Numbered from the stretch's first letter, positions 1-12,600 are shown. The stretch: DNA of 64,000 nt from Odobenus rosmarus divergens (GCF_000321225.1 NW_004450661.1:761452-825451), one strand, 5' to 3'. Notes: generated by a model not told the origin, from the letters alone. Numbers and translations are program-made.

Positions 1-374
1 GCACAGAGGTCACGGAAGCATGGTTTCTATGCCTAGAGAGCTCGTCACTAATGGGCAACCTTGACATGTGGTAGACCAAGCCCCAGCCAGCAGAGCAGGG
101 TGTGTGCTGTTGCAGAGATGAGCTCTGGGAGAATAGAGAGGGTCGTCCATTTTGCCTGTGGACCCAGGGAAGAGTGATGGGGCGGGGGCGGATTTCTTAA
201 AGGACCAGCTCAAACAAAAATATGAGCACATCGCAGCCTGCGGGAACAATGTAGACCAAGATGTAGCAGTGTCTATTCCTGGAAATACTAGAAATCTGGT
301 GTCTTATTTTTAAAACAAATAAACATTAAAGTAGCAAGTATTACATTGATTCATGCCTGCAATCCCGCCTGTCT

Positions 375-965
375 CTGCTGTCCTATAATTTCCATTTCCT
401 CCCTCTCACCCCCACTTTCTTGTGCCAGTTCCATTCTCTCTTAGCCAACTCCAGATTGGAAATGGGTTATGAAATAAGTGGTGTTTGTTCTTTGGTGCCC
501 CTCCCCCCATGACCCTGCCTATCATACTTTCAAAGCCTTGCACGATTTCTTTTCCTGCTTCACCAGCTGCATTTGGGGCTTCTCTCTCTCTTGCTCTTAC
601 TGCCCAGTGACAGTGCACTTCTCTCTGTCTCTCCAATAGGTATGGCTCCTTTCTACCCCAGGGCCTTTACACATTCTGTTCTTTTGTTTCTCTACGTAGC
701 TAGTTCTTCTTGCTTCTGATTCCAGTTTGAAAGTCACTTTCTCAGGGCTGCCTAACGTCCCCTAACACATATTTTCACAGTGCCCTAAACTGTTCATAGT
801 ACTTATCACAACTGTAATTATCCATATTTGTTTAAAATCTGACTTCACTGCCAGAATGCAAGACTCGTTCGGGAAGAAACTGTGCTTATCTTATTTATTA
901 CTATATGTTCAGAGCCTAACATATTGCCCCAAACAGAGTAGGTGCTTCATAAATGCTTGTTTGAT
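375..965 (+). repeat. L2 LINE fragment, 3' end
   Basis: The text resembles the degraded 3' part of L2, including a 'cagggcctttacacattctg' phrase near 660 and the usual ending of the form 'aggtgcttcataaatgctt' near 940-960. The GATG microsatellite starts directly after it, so it probably grew out of the L2 tail. Assignment is from memory of the consensus. Confidence 0.6.
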
Positions 966-1002
966 GGATGGATGGATGGATGGATGGATGGATGGATGGA
1001 TG
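963..1002 (+). repeat. (GATG)n microsatellite
   Basis: Ten uninterrupted copies of the tetranucleotide GATG are visible. Perfect arrays of this length are usually length-polymorphic. It creates a run of Met-Asp-Gly-Trp in one frame, which explains the 198-codon open frame over it. Confidence 0.95.
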
Positions 1003-1369
1003 CACGGAGGTCATTCTCCCTTCCCTTTTCCACCCTGGCACCTCATTATGTCTTGTTGTCAGGTGGCTCTCCAAAAAGCTCAATCTGGAGATCTAATCAA
1101 ACATAAAAAACAGTGCAGACCAGCGCTCTTTGAAAGTGGAAGACTGTCCTGTTCTCATGAGCACACCTCCCTTGTCTCCTCCTTACCCCAAACCATAAGA
1201 GGAGCCCTTATTTTATCCAGTTGGGGGGTAAGCATGACCACATGGGAGCAGTGGAGGGAAGCACCCAGTGAGTACACCTGGCCACTTCTCCCTTTGCCAA
1301 CATCACCTGTGACAGGCTCAGATGCACAGGTGATTTTGGGCGAGAGAAGGATGCTCCCTAATGGGCATG

Positions 1370-1905
1370 GGCCCTCCTTCTCCTCTCCTGTACCCGCTTC
1401 ATTCAGACCTTCATCCCCTCAGGTCTCCGTGACAGCAGAGCCTCCCTGCTGACGTTCTAGTCTCGAATTTCTCCCCACTCCGCCATTGCTTTCCCACAAA
1501 CACCCTTGCATGAGAGCCCGCAGTGCCTCTACTGGCTTCACAGCCCAGTCCAGAGCCCTCAGCCAGGCTACTCAAACACCCCGCCCAGCCAGCCCTGTCC
1601 CCCACCGCACTGCAGGGCCGCCTCCTCACGCCCAGCATGCATCTTAGCTATTCCAGCCTCTGTTATTTCCCTAATCCTACGTCGCCCACCACACCTCCTA
1701 AATCTGGTCCTAGATCACCCGTAAAGCCCAGGCCGACTTCCATGAAACTTTTCCAACCCACGGCTTTCCTGCCACGGCCCCAACTCAGGTGACGATGTGG
1801 GTTAACAGTACCTGATTTCACTATTGATTCATCTCCACTTGCTTTCTGTGTCTTGCCTCCTCTCCTGGGCGCATAGTTGATGTTGAATAAATACTCGGTT
1901 GAATT
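1370..1905 (+). repeat. L2 LINE fragment
   Basis: A pyrimidine-rich degraded sequence ends at about 1870-1905 with 'gttgatgttgaataaatact', the typical L2 3' terminal phrase. The 5' limit is uncertain. Confidence 0.5.
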
Positions 1906-1976
1906 GCTGATTGGGGAAACCATAGCAATAAGGCCATTAAAAGAATCTGAACCAGGCAAACCAGCACGCAAGTGTG

Positions 1977-2045
1977 AATGTGCGCATGCGTGTGTCTATG
2001 CACAAGTGCGCATGCGTGTTTTTACGCACAAGTGCGCATGTGTTC
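1977..2045. repeat. Short tandem array of alternating purine-pyrimidine DNA
   Basis: A unit close to 'gcacaagtgcgcatgcgtgt' occurs about three times with small changes, and GCGCATGCG is self-complementary. Alternating purine-pyrimidine DNA of this kind can adopt the Z form; that is a property of the sequence class, not something shown here. Confidence 0.7.
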
Positions 2046-2429
2046 CCAATGCTAAAAGCTCTCTTCCATCTTCCCGGGACACATTCCGGAGTGCCCGCCC
2101 AGCTCTCTGGTTCCCTGTGCTGCTACTCCAGCAATGGACGCACTGCCTCTGCTCCCTACCCCTGATGTCCAGCATATGGCCTGGTCAGTACCTGGGAACT
2201 CAGCATAAAGAGGTAACACTTTCTCCCCTGGCACCCGACAGGGAACTTATTTCTGTTTACGCAGCTGAGAAGTCATCCCTGGCTCGGTGGCTCACCAAGA
2301 CCAGCAGCGTGCAGGTGGATGGAAGGCAAGGGACAGGGGTGGGGGAGGGTTCCAGTGGGCTGGTGCTGACCAGCAGTTCCTTGTCCAGTTCAAACTTGTA
2401 TTAGAGCACATTGCAGAGCAGAGACTTGC

Positions 2430-2535
2430 CTGATTTATGGGCTTGGACAGCAGTTCTAGGAATGCAGAGTCTGGGTCTGGTTTTGTGTCCCCAGTACCTA
2501 GTACACAGTCAGTGTTGATAAATATTTAAGGAACG
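2430..2535 (+). repeat. L2 LINE 3' end
   Basis: The ending 'gtgttgataaatatttaagg' preceded by 'cccagtacctagtacacagt' matches the L2 3' terminal pattern. It is a short old fragment. Confidence 0.5.
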
Positions 2536-2779
2536 AGTGCACGTACGTGTGTGCTGGCGGCATTCAGCTCCCTCTGGAGATAAACTTCGTAACACACGTT
2601 TTGCCTGTGGGCACTACTTGACTGTCTCAGTCTGTGATAAACTCCCCAGTTCCAGTGTTCAAACAGAAGGAGGACAGCTGCTAGTCAGGGATGCTGTACC
2701 CAGGGAATCTAAGCAGTGGAAACACAGGCTAAAATTCAAGACAGAAAAATATAAAGAACCAAGGAGAGCTATAGACAAA

Positions 2780-3130
2780 GAGTTTTGGGAACAACACAGA
2801 GGAAGGAGTGACTACTTGTGAGGAAGTCGGAAAATCATGGAAGGTTTCATGGATGAGATAGTATTTGATGAGAATTTTTCAAATCTGAGGAATTCCCATA
2901 GGCAGAGAATGAGGAAAGGGCATTCTGTATTGGTAGACCAGTACAAGCCAAGGTCAGGAGCTTTGAGAAAAGTGGCATGTTGGAAATCAGTGTCTCGTAT
3001 GGTATGGCTGAAGTGTCAGCTCTAACGGAGTCCCAGTGGAGGGACTCAGGGGAGAGGGGATAGTTTGGGCCAGATCCTGGAATGCCTCCAATGATGGGCT
3101 AAGATGTTTGGCCTTTATTCTGTAGGTAAT
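2780..3130 (+). repeat. Old interspersed repeat, family not assigned
   Basis: The phrases about frozen-in 'aaagggcattctg' and 'tttggcctttattctgtagg' recur in a related form at 21700-22090 in CAMK1G intron 3 (for example 'tgacttattctgtgggcaaa'). The two stretches look like copies of one ancient mammalian repeat, but I cannot name the family safely. Confidence 0.35.
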
Positions 3131-3214
3131 AGATCTTTTTTTGAGGTGGAAGAAATCAATATGTTTTATTGAGATAATTCTAGCAAGAACGAAAGCTGGA
3201 TTGGAGAAAAAACA

Positions 3215-3385
3215 GTAATTTGACTGCCTACCATATGCTAGTCACTGTTCTAAGCAACTAGCATTCTTTCTCACTCTGCCCTACTAGTGTGTGAAATACG
3301 TTCAGGAATTATCCCACTTCACAGATGGGAAAAATGAGGCACAGACTGGTTAAGTCACTTGTCCAAGGCCACACCTCCAGTCATC
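3215..3385 (+). repeat. MIR SINE
   Basis: The core 'atcccacttcacagatggga' followed by 'ggttaagtcacttgtccaag' is the MIR core and 3' region. It is strongly diverged, as expected for this ancient family. Confidence 0.75.
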
Positions 3386-4384
3386 CATCTAACCTAGGAG
3401 ACTTCTCTAGAGCCACCTTTATCTATCCCAATGGATCACCTCACCCGGGGACCAATTAGAGCCTAGTCTATCACAATAGCACCAGAGAGAAGGGGAGGAA
3501 GGCCTGAATTAAAATTGTAGAGATGAAAATATAAAAGAGGCAGCATTTACTTGCTGCCTTTTGTGTAAAAAGGGATGGCAGGGGATATCCATATATATAT
3601 CTATTTTCCTTGCATCCACATGAAATACTGGAGGGATATACAAGAAACTAATAAGAGCGGCCACCCATAGAGGGCAGGGCAGGGGGGAAGGGGTGGAGGG
3701 GAAGTGGAGTGGGGTGAGACACTTCAGTGTATGTCTTTTAATATAGTTCTGATTTCTGACCCAAATGAATGTGCTATATATTCAAAAAGCACAAATTATT
3801 TTTAAATAATTGAAAAGGCACAATTTAAAAGCTAATTCAAAGAAACAACTGAAAGTGCATAATAGCTGATTGGATTTGGAAGGCGATGAAAGAAACAACA
3901 CAGCCAAAGAAGGTGCCTGGCTCTCTAACTTGAGTGTTTAGGAAGATGGTGGCTCTGCAGCCTGGATGGGAAAATGGGAGAAGAGTGGTTTGAAGGAAGC
4001 TATTATACGTTCAGGATTATTTGTAGATGGAAGTGGACATATGGATGTTAAGGTCAAGGTGGACAACCCAGATGGGGGTGTTGATTGGGGATAGTCACAT
4101 GATGAGGGTAACAGACCCTGTAAGTGGATGTTGAGATTAAGGAAAGATTAGAGAAAGAGAAAGCAAGGGGGCAGAAGACAGTTCAAGGAACCTACACTGA
4201 AGGAACAGCCAAAAGGAGGCTGAGATGATCAAGAGCAGGATGAAGAGGTGAGTACAGGGGAGCAGAGTCAGAAGAGTTTCCAGAAGAAGGGGAGTGATCT
4301 CCTAAGGTCTAATGGGTTAGGACTGAAAAGAGGATGGTAGGTTCTTGGGATCAGGATGCTGTGCCTCTAGAAACAGGGAAGAGG

Positions 4385-4590
4385 CGGGCGCCTGGGTGGC
4401 TCAGTTGGTTAAGCGACTGCCTTCGGCTCAGGTCATGATCCCGGAGTCCCAGGATCGAGTCCCGCATCGGGCTCCCTGCTCGGCAGGGAGTCTGCTTCTC
4501 CCCCTGACCCTCTTCCCTCTCGTGCTCTCTATCTCTCATTCTCACTCTCTCAAATAAATAAATAAAATCTTTAAAAAAAAAAAAAAAGAA
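4385..4590 (+). mobile_element. CAN-SINE (carnivore tRNA-derived SINE), full length
   Basis: The tRNA-derived head starts at 4385, with the A/B-box region 'tggctcagttggttaagcga' near 4400, then a CT-rich middle and an A-tail. A perfect 16-bp target-site duplication, agaaacagggaagagg, flanks it at 4369-4384 and 4591-4606. The intact duplication and low divergence point to recent insertion. Confidence 0.95.
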
Positions 4591-4939
4591 AGAAACAGGG
4601 AAGAGGAGACATATCAGAGATGTGGGGAGGAACCACCCAACAGAGGGTCCCCCTGCTTCTCTTCCCATTCTGTAACAGATAACTGGACACAGAGGGGTCT
4701 TCAATCCCTACATTTCAAGCAGTGTAGATATCCTATTGCCCCAGAAGGTATTTTTAAACAACACACTCCAGCAACTGAGTGGTTAAAAGAGAAACTGAGG
4801 CAGGCAGTCCTAGAAAGCTTCTCTGATTTTCTGTAACCACCCCATTCCGGCCAATGGAAACCTGTAATATGAGGCTTTATATTTGCTTTTTATTCTTCCT
4901 CCCTCTCTTTCCATTACACACATCAATGCAAACACAATT

Positions 4940-4964
4940 ACACACACACACACACACACACACA
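4940..4964. repeat. (CA)n microsatellite
   Basis: About 12 CA dinucleotides lie some 200 bp upstream of the probable first CAMK1G exon. Confidence 0.9.
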
Positions 4965-5159
4965 AGGCATAAAAGGGCCCTTTGCAAAAGCAATTTTCTG
5001 GATCAGACTCAATGCTGCTCGGAGGGAGGGAAAGCAAAGCAGAGAAAAGGCAGGAGATGCAAGCCACCATGGCTACTTTTCCTCCCCTTTAAGACTGCCT
5101 GGTTACGGTCCTGGGAAAGAAAACCCCTGCATTCCTCCCCTTTAATTCGGTTTATTGTT

Positions 5160-5242
5160 AAAGCACTGGAGCAGCTAATCCTCACAGACCTGTAGGAGCT
5201 GGAGTAGGAGCACCGGGAGCACCATTCCTTCTGAGTCTCCGG
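5160..5242 (+). other. CAMK1G: Probable CAMK1G exon 1 (non-coding), 3' part
   Basis: The sequence ending 'ctgagtctccgg' at 5242 is followed by the strong donor GTAAGA (5243-5248). It lies about 10.5 kb upstream of the first coding exon, the position expected for the non-coding first exon. There is no in-frame start that would precede the exon 2 ATG. The 5' limit is not visible; no clear TATA box was seen, so the start given is approximate. Confidence 0.5.
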
Positions 5243-6344
5243 GTAAGATGAGTCTGATTCTTTTCTTGGTTTGGGGAGGTTTCCTAGGCTTAGTGGGAGG
5301 CAGGCGGCACCTAGAGATGTGTGTGAAGAGCCACTTTTGCAAGCAACTTGGGGATTTTGTTCATTTCAGCTCCATTTTCAGTCTTGCCTGACTCATGTGG
5401 TATCAAGGGTAAGTTGTAGCTGCCTTGGAAAATAAGTCTGACTGGGGGCCCAGTGGCACGTCCATGCAGAGCCATCTACTGTCACTTCAAGGTTGGCATG
5501 AGTGGGAACCGCTTGCACTTCTGAGCAGGGAGAGGGGGGCAAAATATCGGTGTCTGTCCCTCCTGCAATGCCCGCCTGCAGGCTGCGTTCTAGGGGCAAT
5601 CCTCAGGGCTCCGGGGCTGGGAGGGGCTATCCATCTGCAGAGCGTCAGGACCTCCAGCACCCCTGCCTCCTGCCCATCCTTCATCTCTTAACCTCTCTGA
5701 CCCCATCTGGCAAGGAGCAGTGCCCTTCTGCCTCCCTGCCTGGGTTGTTGGGAGGATTAAGGGAGCCAGTGGGCAAAAAAGGCAGTTTGTAAATAGCCTG
5801 TGGCTCTGCAACCCCCAGGGGAGCGGACCAGTCTCAGTCCCTCCCGGTGGGGTCCATGGACAGGCTCCAGCTCCAGGTCCCGCCTGGGCTCCATTAGGAT
5901 GCAGAACTCATTGCTGTCAGTCACAAGACCCCTCCTTCCCCTTCCCCAGGGGCGTGTCCGGCTCCCTTCTGTCTTTAAACTTCCCCAGTTGGGCTGGCAG
6001 GTAAAGATGTTAAAAGAAGGTCTAGATTCTCCACCACCCCCATCCGCCCTGTGGCCCCTTCTCTCAACGTAACTTTGACGCACAAGCATTAACCCCGAGG
6101 CTCCCGGACGCAGCTGCCGGGGCTCACCCTGCTCTGGTGGCGGTGCATGCCTGGCCAGAGGCTTGCTCTGGAGCCGGATAAACTGATCATGAGGAAAATC
6201 TCCGAGAAGGGTCCAAGAGTCAAGCAGGTTTCTCCTGGGGAAAGGGACTATCTTTCCAGAGCAGAGGCCGGAAACAGCCCAGCCCCTGGCAGTCCTTTTG
6301 ACCCAGGCTTAACCAGGGCCAAAGATGAGATCCAATAGGCCATA

Positions 6345-6545
6345 ACACAAAGTGCTTAGTAATACCTGATGTGGGGACCGCACTTTACAGTTTATAATGT
6401 GCCGTTACTCATTTGTCTTCAGGACAAGCCCACCGAGCTGGTGGGGCAAATAGTATCTCTCCTTTCGTATGGAGGGGACCACTGACACTCAAAGAGGCTT
6501 GCCGAGGGTTGCAAAGCTGGATATGGGTGGTATCTACTAGCATTT
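6345..6545. repeat. MIR SINE
   Basis: A degraded MIR body is recognisable from 'cactttacagtttataatgt' through 'gaggcttgccgagggttgca'. Confidence 0.6.
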
Positions 6546-7029
6546 GAACCCAGGACTTCTGACATCATCAGTGACCTTTCCGTGATACTACAGATAGCTA
6601 CAGTGTGTTGGGGGGGATGAGGGGGGTGTGGATGTGTATTAAGAGCACTCTTGAGAAAGACAGGGCAAAACTTTGGGAAAGAAGCCTGAGGTCTGAGTGA
6701 CAAAAGGTTTGAGCTGGAGCCGGGAGAGGCAGTAGATGGCCTGGCCTCAGTGCCTTGCTCGGAGCATCCAAGTCCCGTGTTCCAGGGGGGACTCGGTCAG
6801 GTGCTGGGGTTGCAGGAAAGCATCCTAAGGATGAGGCAAGGTAAGTGAAATCGGATAATCACCTCCAGGAGAATGGCAACAGGTTTCGTGGTGGCTCTGA
6901 TAGACTGGGGTTCCCAGTCCGGCTCTGCCATTTACTATCTGATTTGGGGCATTTTTCTTATCATTTCTACCCATCAGTACCGCAGCTGTGAGATGGGCTT
7001 CATGACGCCTCCCCGAAAGGCGGCAGTGA

Positions 7030-7510
7030 GGCACGAGGGGAGGTGATGCAGGTGCCGCGACCCGCGCTCAGCCCGTACCCCGCAAAGCCTGGGAGCACTT
7101 GGGGCCCGGACGGGAGAGATCCCCGCGAGCAGCGGAGAGCGGCGCCCCGGCTCCCTCTCCCTCGCTCACAAGAGCGCTCGCGGCCAAAAATAACTGCCCC
7201 GCACAGAGCGTGCGGTGCGGGGCCCCCCGGTGAATGGGCTGCCGCATGAATGAGACGGGAGCGGACGCGCGCGCGCTGCTACAACCACAGGCGCGTCCCC
7301 ACGGTCACCGCGTGGGGGTTGGGGCCCAGCGGCAGTGGGGGAGCAAGCCGATGGGGGCCCCCCCGCCGGTGCCGCTGTCCACGACGGTCGGGCCAGCGTC
7401 CAGGGAGGCAGGGCTGGTCACGCAGGGCTTCCTGCGCGCAGCCCGCCTTCTGCACCCCTCCCCGGGCGGAGCGTGGCCGGTGGCCCGGCGCTTCAAGTAA
7501 GGAGCTCTGC
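7030..7510. promoter_or_regulatory. CpG island, candidate alternative CAMK1G promoter
   Basis: This is the most CpG-dense block of the window, with clusters such as 'gcgctcgcggcc' and 'gcggacgcgcgcgcgctgct'. It contains a MEF2-like A/T core, ccaaaaataact, near 7190. A consensus-like splice donor CAA|GTAAGG sits at its right edge (GT at 7497-7498). It lies about 1.8 kb downstream of the probable exon 1 and on the right strand to start an alternative first exon. Promoter activity is an inference from composition only. Confidence 0.55.
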
Positions 7511-8879
7511 ACCTGCACATAGGAGGCACCTCTTGCAGGGTCTGGCTTAAGGGCCGCGTGTGGCAGACACACGGTCAACGCTGTTACCCTTGAAAACTCC
7601 TTAGAAGGGTGTGCCAGGGAGACCAGCATGATGCCCACGAAGAAACCCTTGGCAGGCAGTGTTTCCCAGTGTGTCAGCAGGGCTCTCTTCCCTTGGTTCA
7701 GTACCAGATGAAGTAGTTGGTTTGCATTTCAAGACCGTGATGTATGAAAAATTACATATTTTTAAACATTTTAAAATCACAGTGAGATGCCCACACTGTG
7801 AGGCGTACTTGGGAGCTGAGACGGGTTAGGGAACAGTAGATGCACGTCTCCTGTTGCGTGTTCAAGTCTATTTAAAGTCTTATTTGTTTCCCTCTCTTTC
7901 TCCCCAGTGCAGGGTGTTTAATTCATGTGCCTGTGAATTATAGTGGTTGCAGAGTGTTTCTGCATAGTATTATAGTGGTCACAGACTGATTCTGTGCCTC
8001 CTGATACCCCAGGAATGCGGGGGGGAAATAGAGCAGGGATCCTTATTCCCATTCAGCAGAGGAGGAAACTGAGGCCCCCTGGGGTTAGGAGCACATCAGG
8101 AATCTGTGGCACACCCTGCTCTCTCCAGGGACTCCTATGTGTTGACCTCTCAGCCACTAAATGAAGCCCTAGAGAATGTTCTTCATTTCTTTTATAAGAG
8201 GTACACAATAAATCTTAAGCAACGTGTGAATTCTGGCTTGTCATTGCAGCAAGAGGGATTTGCTTAAACTTAAATGTGGGTTTGAGCCTGAAATAAACTG
8301 CAGGAGGCAGTTGTAAAACGTCCTTCCTCAGGGATTTTGTGAACAAAAACTGGTATGCAGTGTTGGCCTTTGAGACTCAGGCCTAGTGGAGGTGCTGGGG
8401 ATGGAGTCCATATTCCATGGAGGTTCTGTCCAGCCAGAAGTCTCCAGGAGGCTTTCAGATCCAGGGCCTGGGCTTGAGCTACAGCCCATGAGCTGGAGTG
8501 GGTTGTGACAGCTCACACAGGCCCGGCTGCATGTCTCTGACACCATGAGGAGAGCAATGCTCTGACAAGGGCAGCAGGCTGCTGGAAATTTCATATGTTG
8601 CTCAAACCAATGGAGAGTCACAAAGTATCAGAGATGGCCAGTCTCCCTGTTTTCCACAGTAGGCTCTGGGCAACCCTATATCCCCTGGATGCTAATAGGT
8701 GTTACACAAGGAAAGAGTTTCACAATCCAGTAAGTTTGGGGGATGCCAGGTTAAACAGCATTAACCAAGTGTCTTTAACAGTTGTCAGAGCCTTTAATAA
8801 GCTAATGTGGATCATGAATCTCTAGGAAGGAGCAGCAAATCTACTTTGCACACAGTCTTCTGGGACTAATAAAACGAAC

Positions 8880-9010
8880 TTCAAGGAACCTTCATCTATT
8901 CCAGTCTCCTCTTTTCACTAAGGAGAAATGTGGAGGCCCAGAGATGTACAGTGATCTGCCTGGGGCTGCACAGCTCCTCCGTACCAAATCAAAACCGGAA
9001 CGAGAACTTG
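8880..9010. repeat. MIR SINE fragment
   Basis: The phrase 'cagtgatctgcctggggctg' with the preceding 'gaggcccagaga' is a MIR core and tail remnant. Confidence 0.6.
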
Positions 9011-9587
9011 AGCTCTTTCTAATGGCCCTCTCAATCCAAAGGATGACGCAAAGTCCAATATGGGCCAGAGTCCAGGAAACTGGAGGTCAGGGCAACAAAA
9101 CATCCCAGCGTTAGCCTTTTAGCCCCTTATAACCGAGTGATTTGTATATTGCCATGACTCCGTGAGCCCCAGCCTGGAGGCAGAGAGCACATTCTTATGA
9201 AAGATGATCCAACTGATAACCTCCCTCCCAAGACCCACAAGCCTTTCTGAGTCATACTCCCAAGAAATGGAAAACCCTGGAAGCAGACCATAAAGCAGTC
9301 TTAGGGTGGCTTATTCCACTGAAGTCAGTAAGAGAGCCACACACGGTCCCTCAGGAAGGCTCTGAGGCCTGCTTACCATGCCCTGAGTGATTTATACCTG
9401 CTTGCTCAGAAGCCCCAAGTGAGAGCATAAACAAAGGCACAGTGGCTCTTCCCATAGGTAAAGTTGAGAGCCATTATTTGTGGGTTGAAGTCTGCAGAGG
9501 TGCCATTCCAAGATTCTCTCCTCTCCATCTCCCTGGGTTGTTCCTGTCCAGTTTAGGAACCCTACCATGGGGTTTGGGAAACACACA

Positions 9588-9633
9588 TTGAATTGAATTG
9601 AATTGAATTGAATTGAACTGAACTGAACTGAAT
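9588..9633. repeat. Pentanucleotide microsatellite with a variant block
   Basis: Copies of ATTGA are followed without a break by three copies of ACTGA. One point variant has therefore been amplified within the array. Confidence 0.9.
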
Positions 9634-12600
9634 GCCTGGATTAAAACATGGTGCACCGAAGGCTCTGGGATATATTATCAGGAGGGGTGACTTTTAAGCT
9701 GTTAGTCCAGCTGATTCATTTAATAAGCACCACAGAGCAGCTGGGACTCCACATAGGAAACTTTTAATAAGGAGGCTATATGGAACAGGGTGGGCAGGAG
9801 TGAGGGGCCAGAGAGTATCCAGGGCAGTGTGAGGTCATGAGGTGACCTGGCAACTTTGGGGAATGGTGTTGGTAATGAGGAGGCCACCGACAATTAGCCT
9901 CATCTGCATTAAAGTTCTCTCTGGTGCCAGTGCTGTTCCTGTGACCAAATGGAGCTTGGGAAGAAGAGAAGGATAGGGATTCTCCATGGAAGAAGCATGA
10001 GAAGGGCACCTGCCTCCTGGGCTCGTGGCCCAAGCATCTGTCAGCAGCACCTCATAAAGAGGCAAGCTGGATGCCACCACAGATCACACCGCCTGTCCCC
10101 AGAAGCACAGAAAGGGCGGTGCTCAGAGGCAGTGTTCACCCCAGGGCTGCATGGCCTGCCCTTTAGGAAGAACTTTTCCCTCTGCAGTCTCCTCCCCAGC
10201 TGTGGAACTGTCCCCCAACAGAGCAGGAAGACCACCCTGAAAACTCTGACTGAGCACTGCCTAGCAGCCAGGCGCCACACTGGGCCCAAGGGAGACAAGG
10301 GGACGGGCAAGATCTGGTCCACATGGAGTTACTTTCTCCTGAGGACATGACCTCAAACCAATAAACAGGAGAATTTCAGATTGTCACAGGTGTACAGAAG
10401 CAAGGAGCAGGCTCACATGGTAGAGTAACTTTGGGTGGGTGGAGGGACGGACTCCAGACAGAATGGTCAGGGAAGGCTTCTTTGAGTGTCCCAGGGAAGT
10501 GCTGCTGACCGAGAACCAGGCCCTGAGTGGTGATGTTGGCAGTGGGGCCAAGGTGGTTCGGCTCTCTGTGGCCTTTCTGCCCTGTCCTGCCACGGTGCTT
10601 TCAACAGAGCCTGACCTTGAGAACTTGAGAGAGGAGGCCCCAAGGCCTCCCTTGCCAGGGTACGGGTCTTCTTGCTAGAGGTCCCTCTGTAGAGCAAGGT
10701 AAAGAATCCATCCTCCCACCCTGTACCTATTTTCAGTCCCAACTCCCTGATCAACGCGCCCTCGCCCCTGGGCTCTACTCCTCACTGAGTCATTTAACAC
10801 ACACAGGCTGGACCCTTGACGTATGCCAGGCTCAGTACTAGGCACTAGGGATTCCGGGTGAGTGACATGGGGCGCCTGCAGCACTCAACAGTCAGGGGAA
10901 GGAAACTCACACATCCTCCATCAATCTACAACTGACCTCTGAACGGCTTTGGCCCCGAGCAGTGAGCAGCGTGTGCATTCATTTGAGAAATGTCCGCATT
11001 TAGTCCAGTGGGGAACCAAGGAGTGTTATCCCCACACCGCAAAGATGGCCCCATGAAGAAGGTCATTTCCTCAGCCGGGAGTCATTTCTACAGAATATCC
11101 TCGAGGGCCTTGCCCTGTTGAGGAGTGGAGGTCACGGATGCCAACACCCACGGTGTCTCCTGAGCTATACCTGTGAAATCAGCTATAACTCGGCTCTTCC
11201 TGAGCTTTGAAGCCCAGTGGAAGTGGAGGCCAGAAAGAGAGAGGTGGGAGTACTTTGGGAACAACAGCAATCTTGGGGCTGCAAGCTTCTCAGAATGTGT
11301 TTTCTTTTCCTCTGAAAGAACCTAGATTACGGGAGTCAGGGGAGCCATGGGGAGGACTTTGACGGAAAGAAGCAGGATGCAGAAACACTGTGGGCCGCCC
11401 CTCTGAGAGCCCATGGTTAGACCTCCACCATGCTGGGCGCCAGGGCCTGGGGACATCTCTGAGATCAGGGAGGGGCGAGAGTGACGGGGGGTTTCAGATC
11501 CGGGCCCTGGAGTTCTCCACTTTGCTCTCAAGATAGAGCTCCATTGTTAGGATTGAGTGTATGGGAGGAGGGGTGGGCGGGAAAGATGTTTTCTTATAGC
11601 CTAGCTTAGCTAAGAATACTATGTTTTTAAGCTATTTAAGAGAGATGGGAGAGAAGGAACAGTGAGTACAGATCTGCTAATGAGGTGGTCGTGCCTCCTG
11701 GAGAGCAGGCCATCATTCCATGGGGCTCCAGCAGGGGGAGTGACAAACCCCCAGCTGATGGCCCCTGAGCTGGAAAGAAGATTCTTGATAGGTCCTTACC
11801 TGGAAAAGCAGCATCTGCAGCCCTGCCCGTTTGTGTAGGGAAGAGATGGTGGGACACAGACTGGCCCTGTTGATTTGACTCCTTTTAATGTCCACCCCTA
11901 TGCTCCCATCCTGTACATTCTTCAAGACTGCAGTGTATACGCTAAGAAGCACTTGGTCCAAGCGCAGATGCCAACCACTCTGATAAGTGGAAGCTGGCAG
12001 ATTTGGGGCTAAGAATCTGCAGAATGGTATCTGGCTAAAGATAGCCCTCAATTCTAATATTTCATCTTCCCCAAAGCATTCTGCCAGTCAGGGTTCATTT
12101 GTCTCTGCCTTGTGGACCGTGCCCTCCAAATCAAGGGTCAGACCACCACTGCATTTGCTGGCGAGTCCTCCTCTGGCTAGTGCCTGGGCCCTGAACTCCT
12201 ATGTCCCTCTGGGCTGCCACCCTCCCAAGAGGAGCAGATTCCACAAACGGGCCTAAAGTACAAGCACAAACCACCAGATCTACATGGGAACGTACCAAAT
12301 GCTAAGGAATTCGTAACATTTCTCACACACATTTTTCATAATCTCAGCCACCAGTTAGTACACAGCAAGGTTGCAAGTTTACACACAATACTGAAGTGAA
12401 CAAAGAATATAGCATCTTTATTTCCTGTAAAATCTTTCTCGTGAACTCCTACCCTCACCAGGCAGCAAGAAAGGGAAATGGAGAACTTTAAATTTGAAAT
12501 TGTTCATTATAGCATCTCAGGTTCCATGGAGTCTCATTTAGCCAATTCAGTTTCTTCCAGGAAAACACACAGCCCTGAGATGGGTTCTTGCTCTTGCTGT

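Larger units (their letters stand above)
1..5160. other. Intergenic DNA upstream of CAMK1G
   Basis: No exon-like open frame with splice sites and no recognisable protein is visible here. The stretch holds old L2 3' ends (about 375-965, 1370-1905 and 2430-2535), a GATG microsatellite, an alternating purine-pyrimidine tandem at 1977-2045, a MIR at about 3215-3385, an unassigned old repeat at about 2780-3130 and a CAN-SINE at 4385-4590. The longest open frames run through repeats and are taken as chance. Confidence 0.8.

Noticed and set aside
856..1452. 198-codon open frame with a Met-Asp-Gly-Trp run
   Set aside because: It runs through an L2 tail and the GATG microsatellite; no gene-like features.
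4400..4420. tRNA-like A/B-box sequence
   Set aside because: It is the tRNA-derived head of CAN-SINEs, repeated in all copies; no intact tRNA cloverleaf was seen.
4345..4557. Open frame ending in a SINE-coded peptide (AWVAQLVKRLPSAQVM), seen again at 20710-21144 and 24166-24549
   Set aside because: The shared peptide is simply the CAN-SINE read in one frame.
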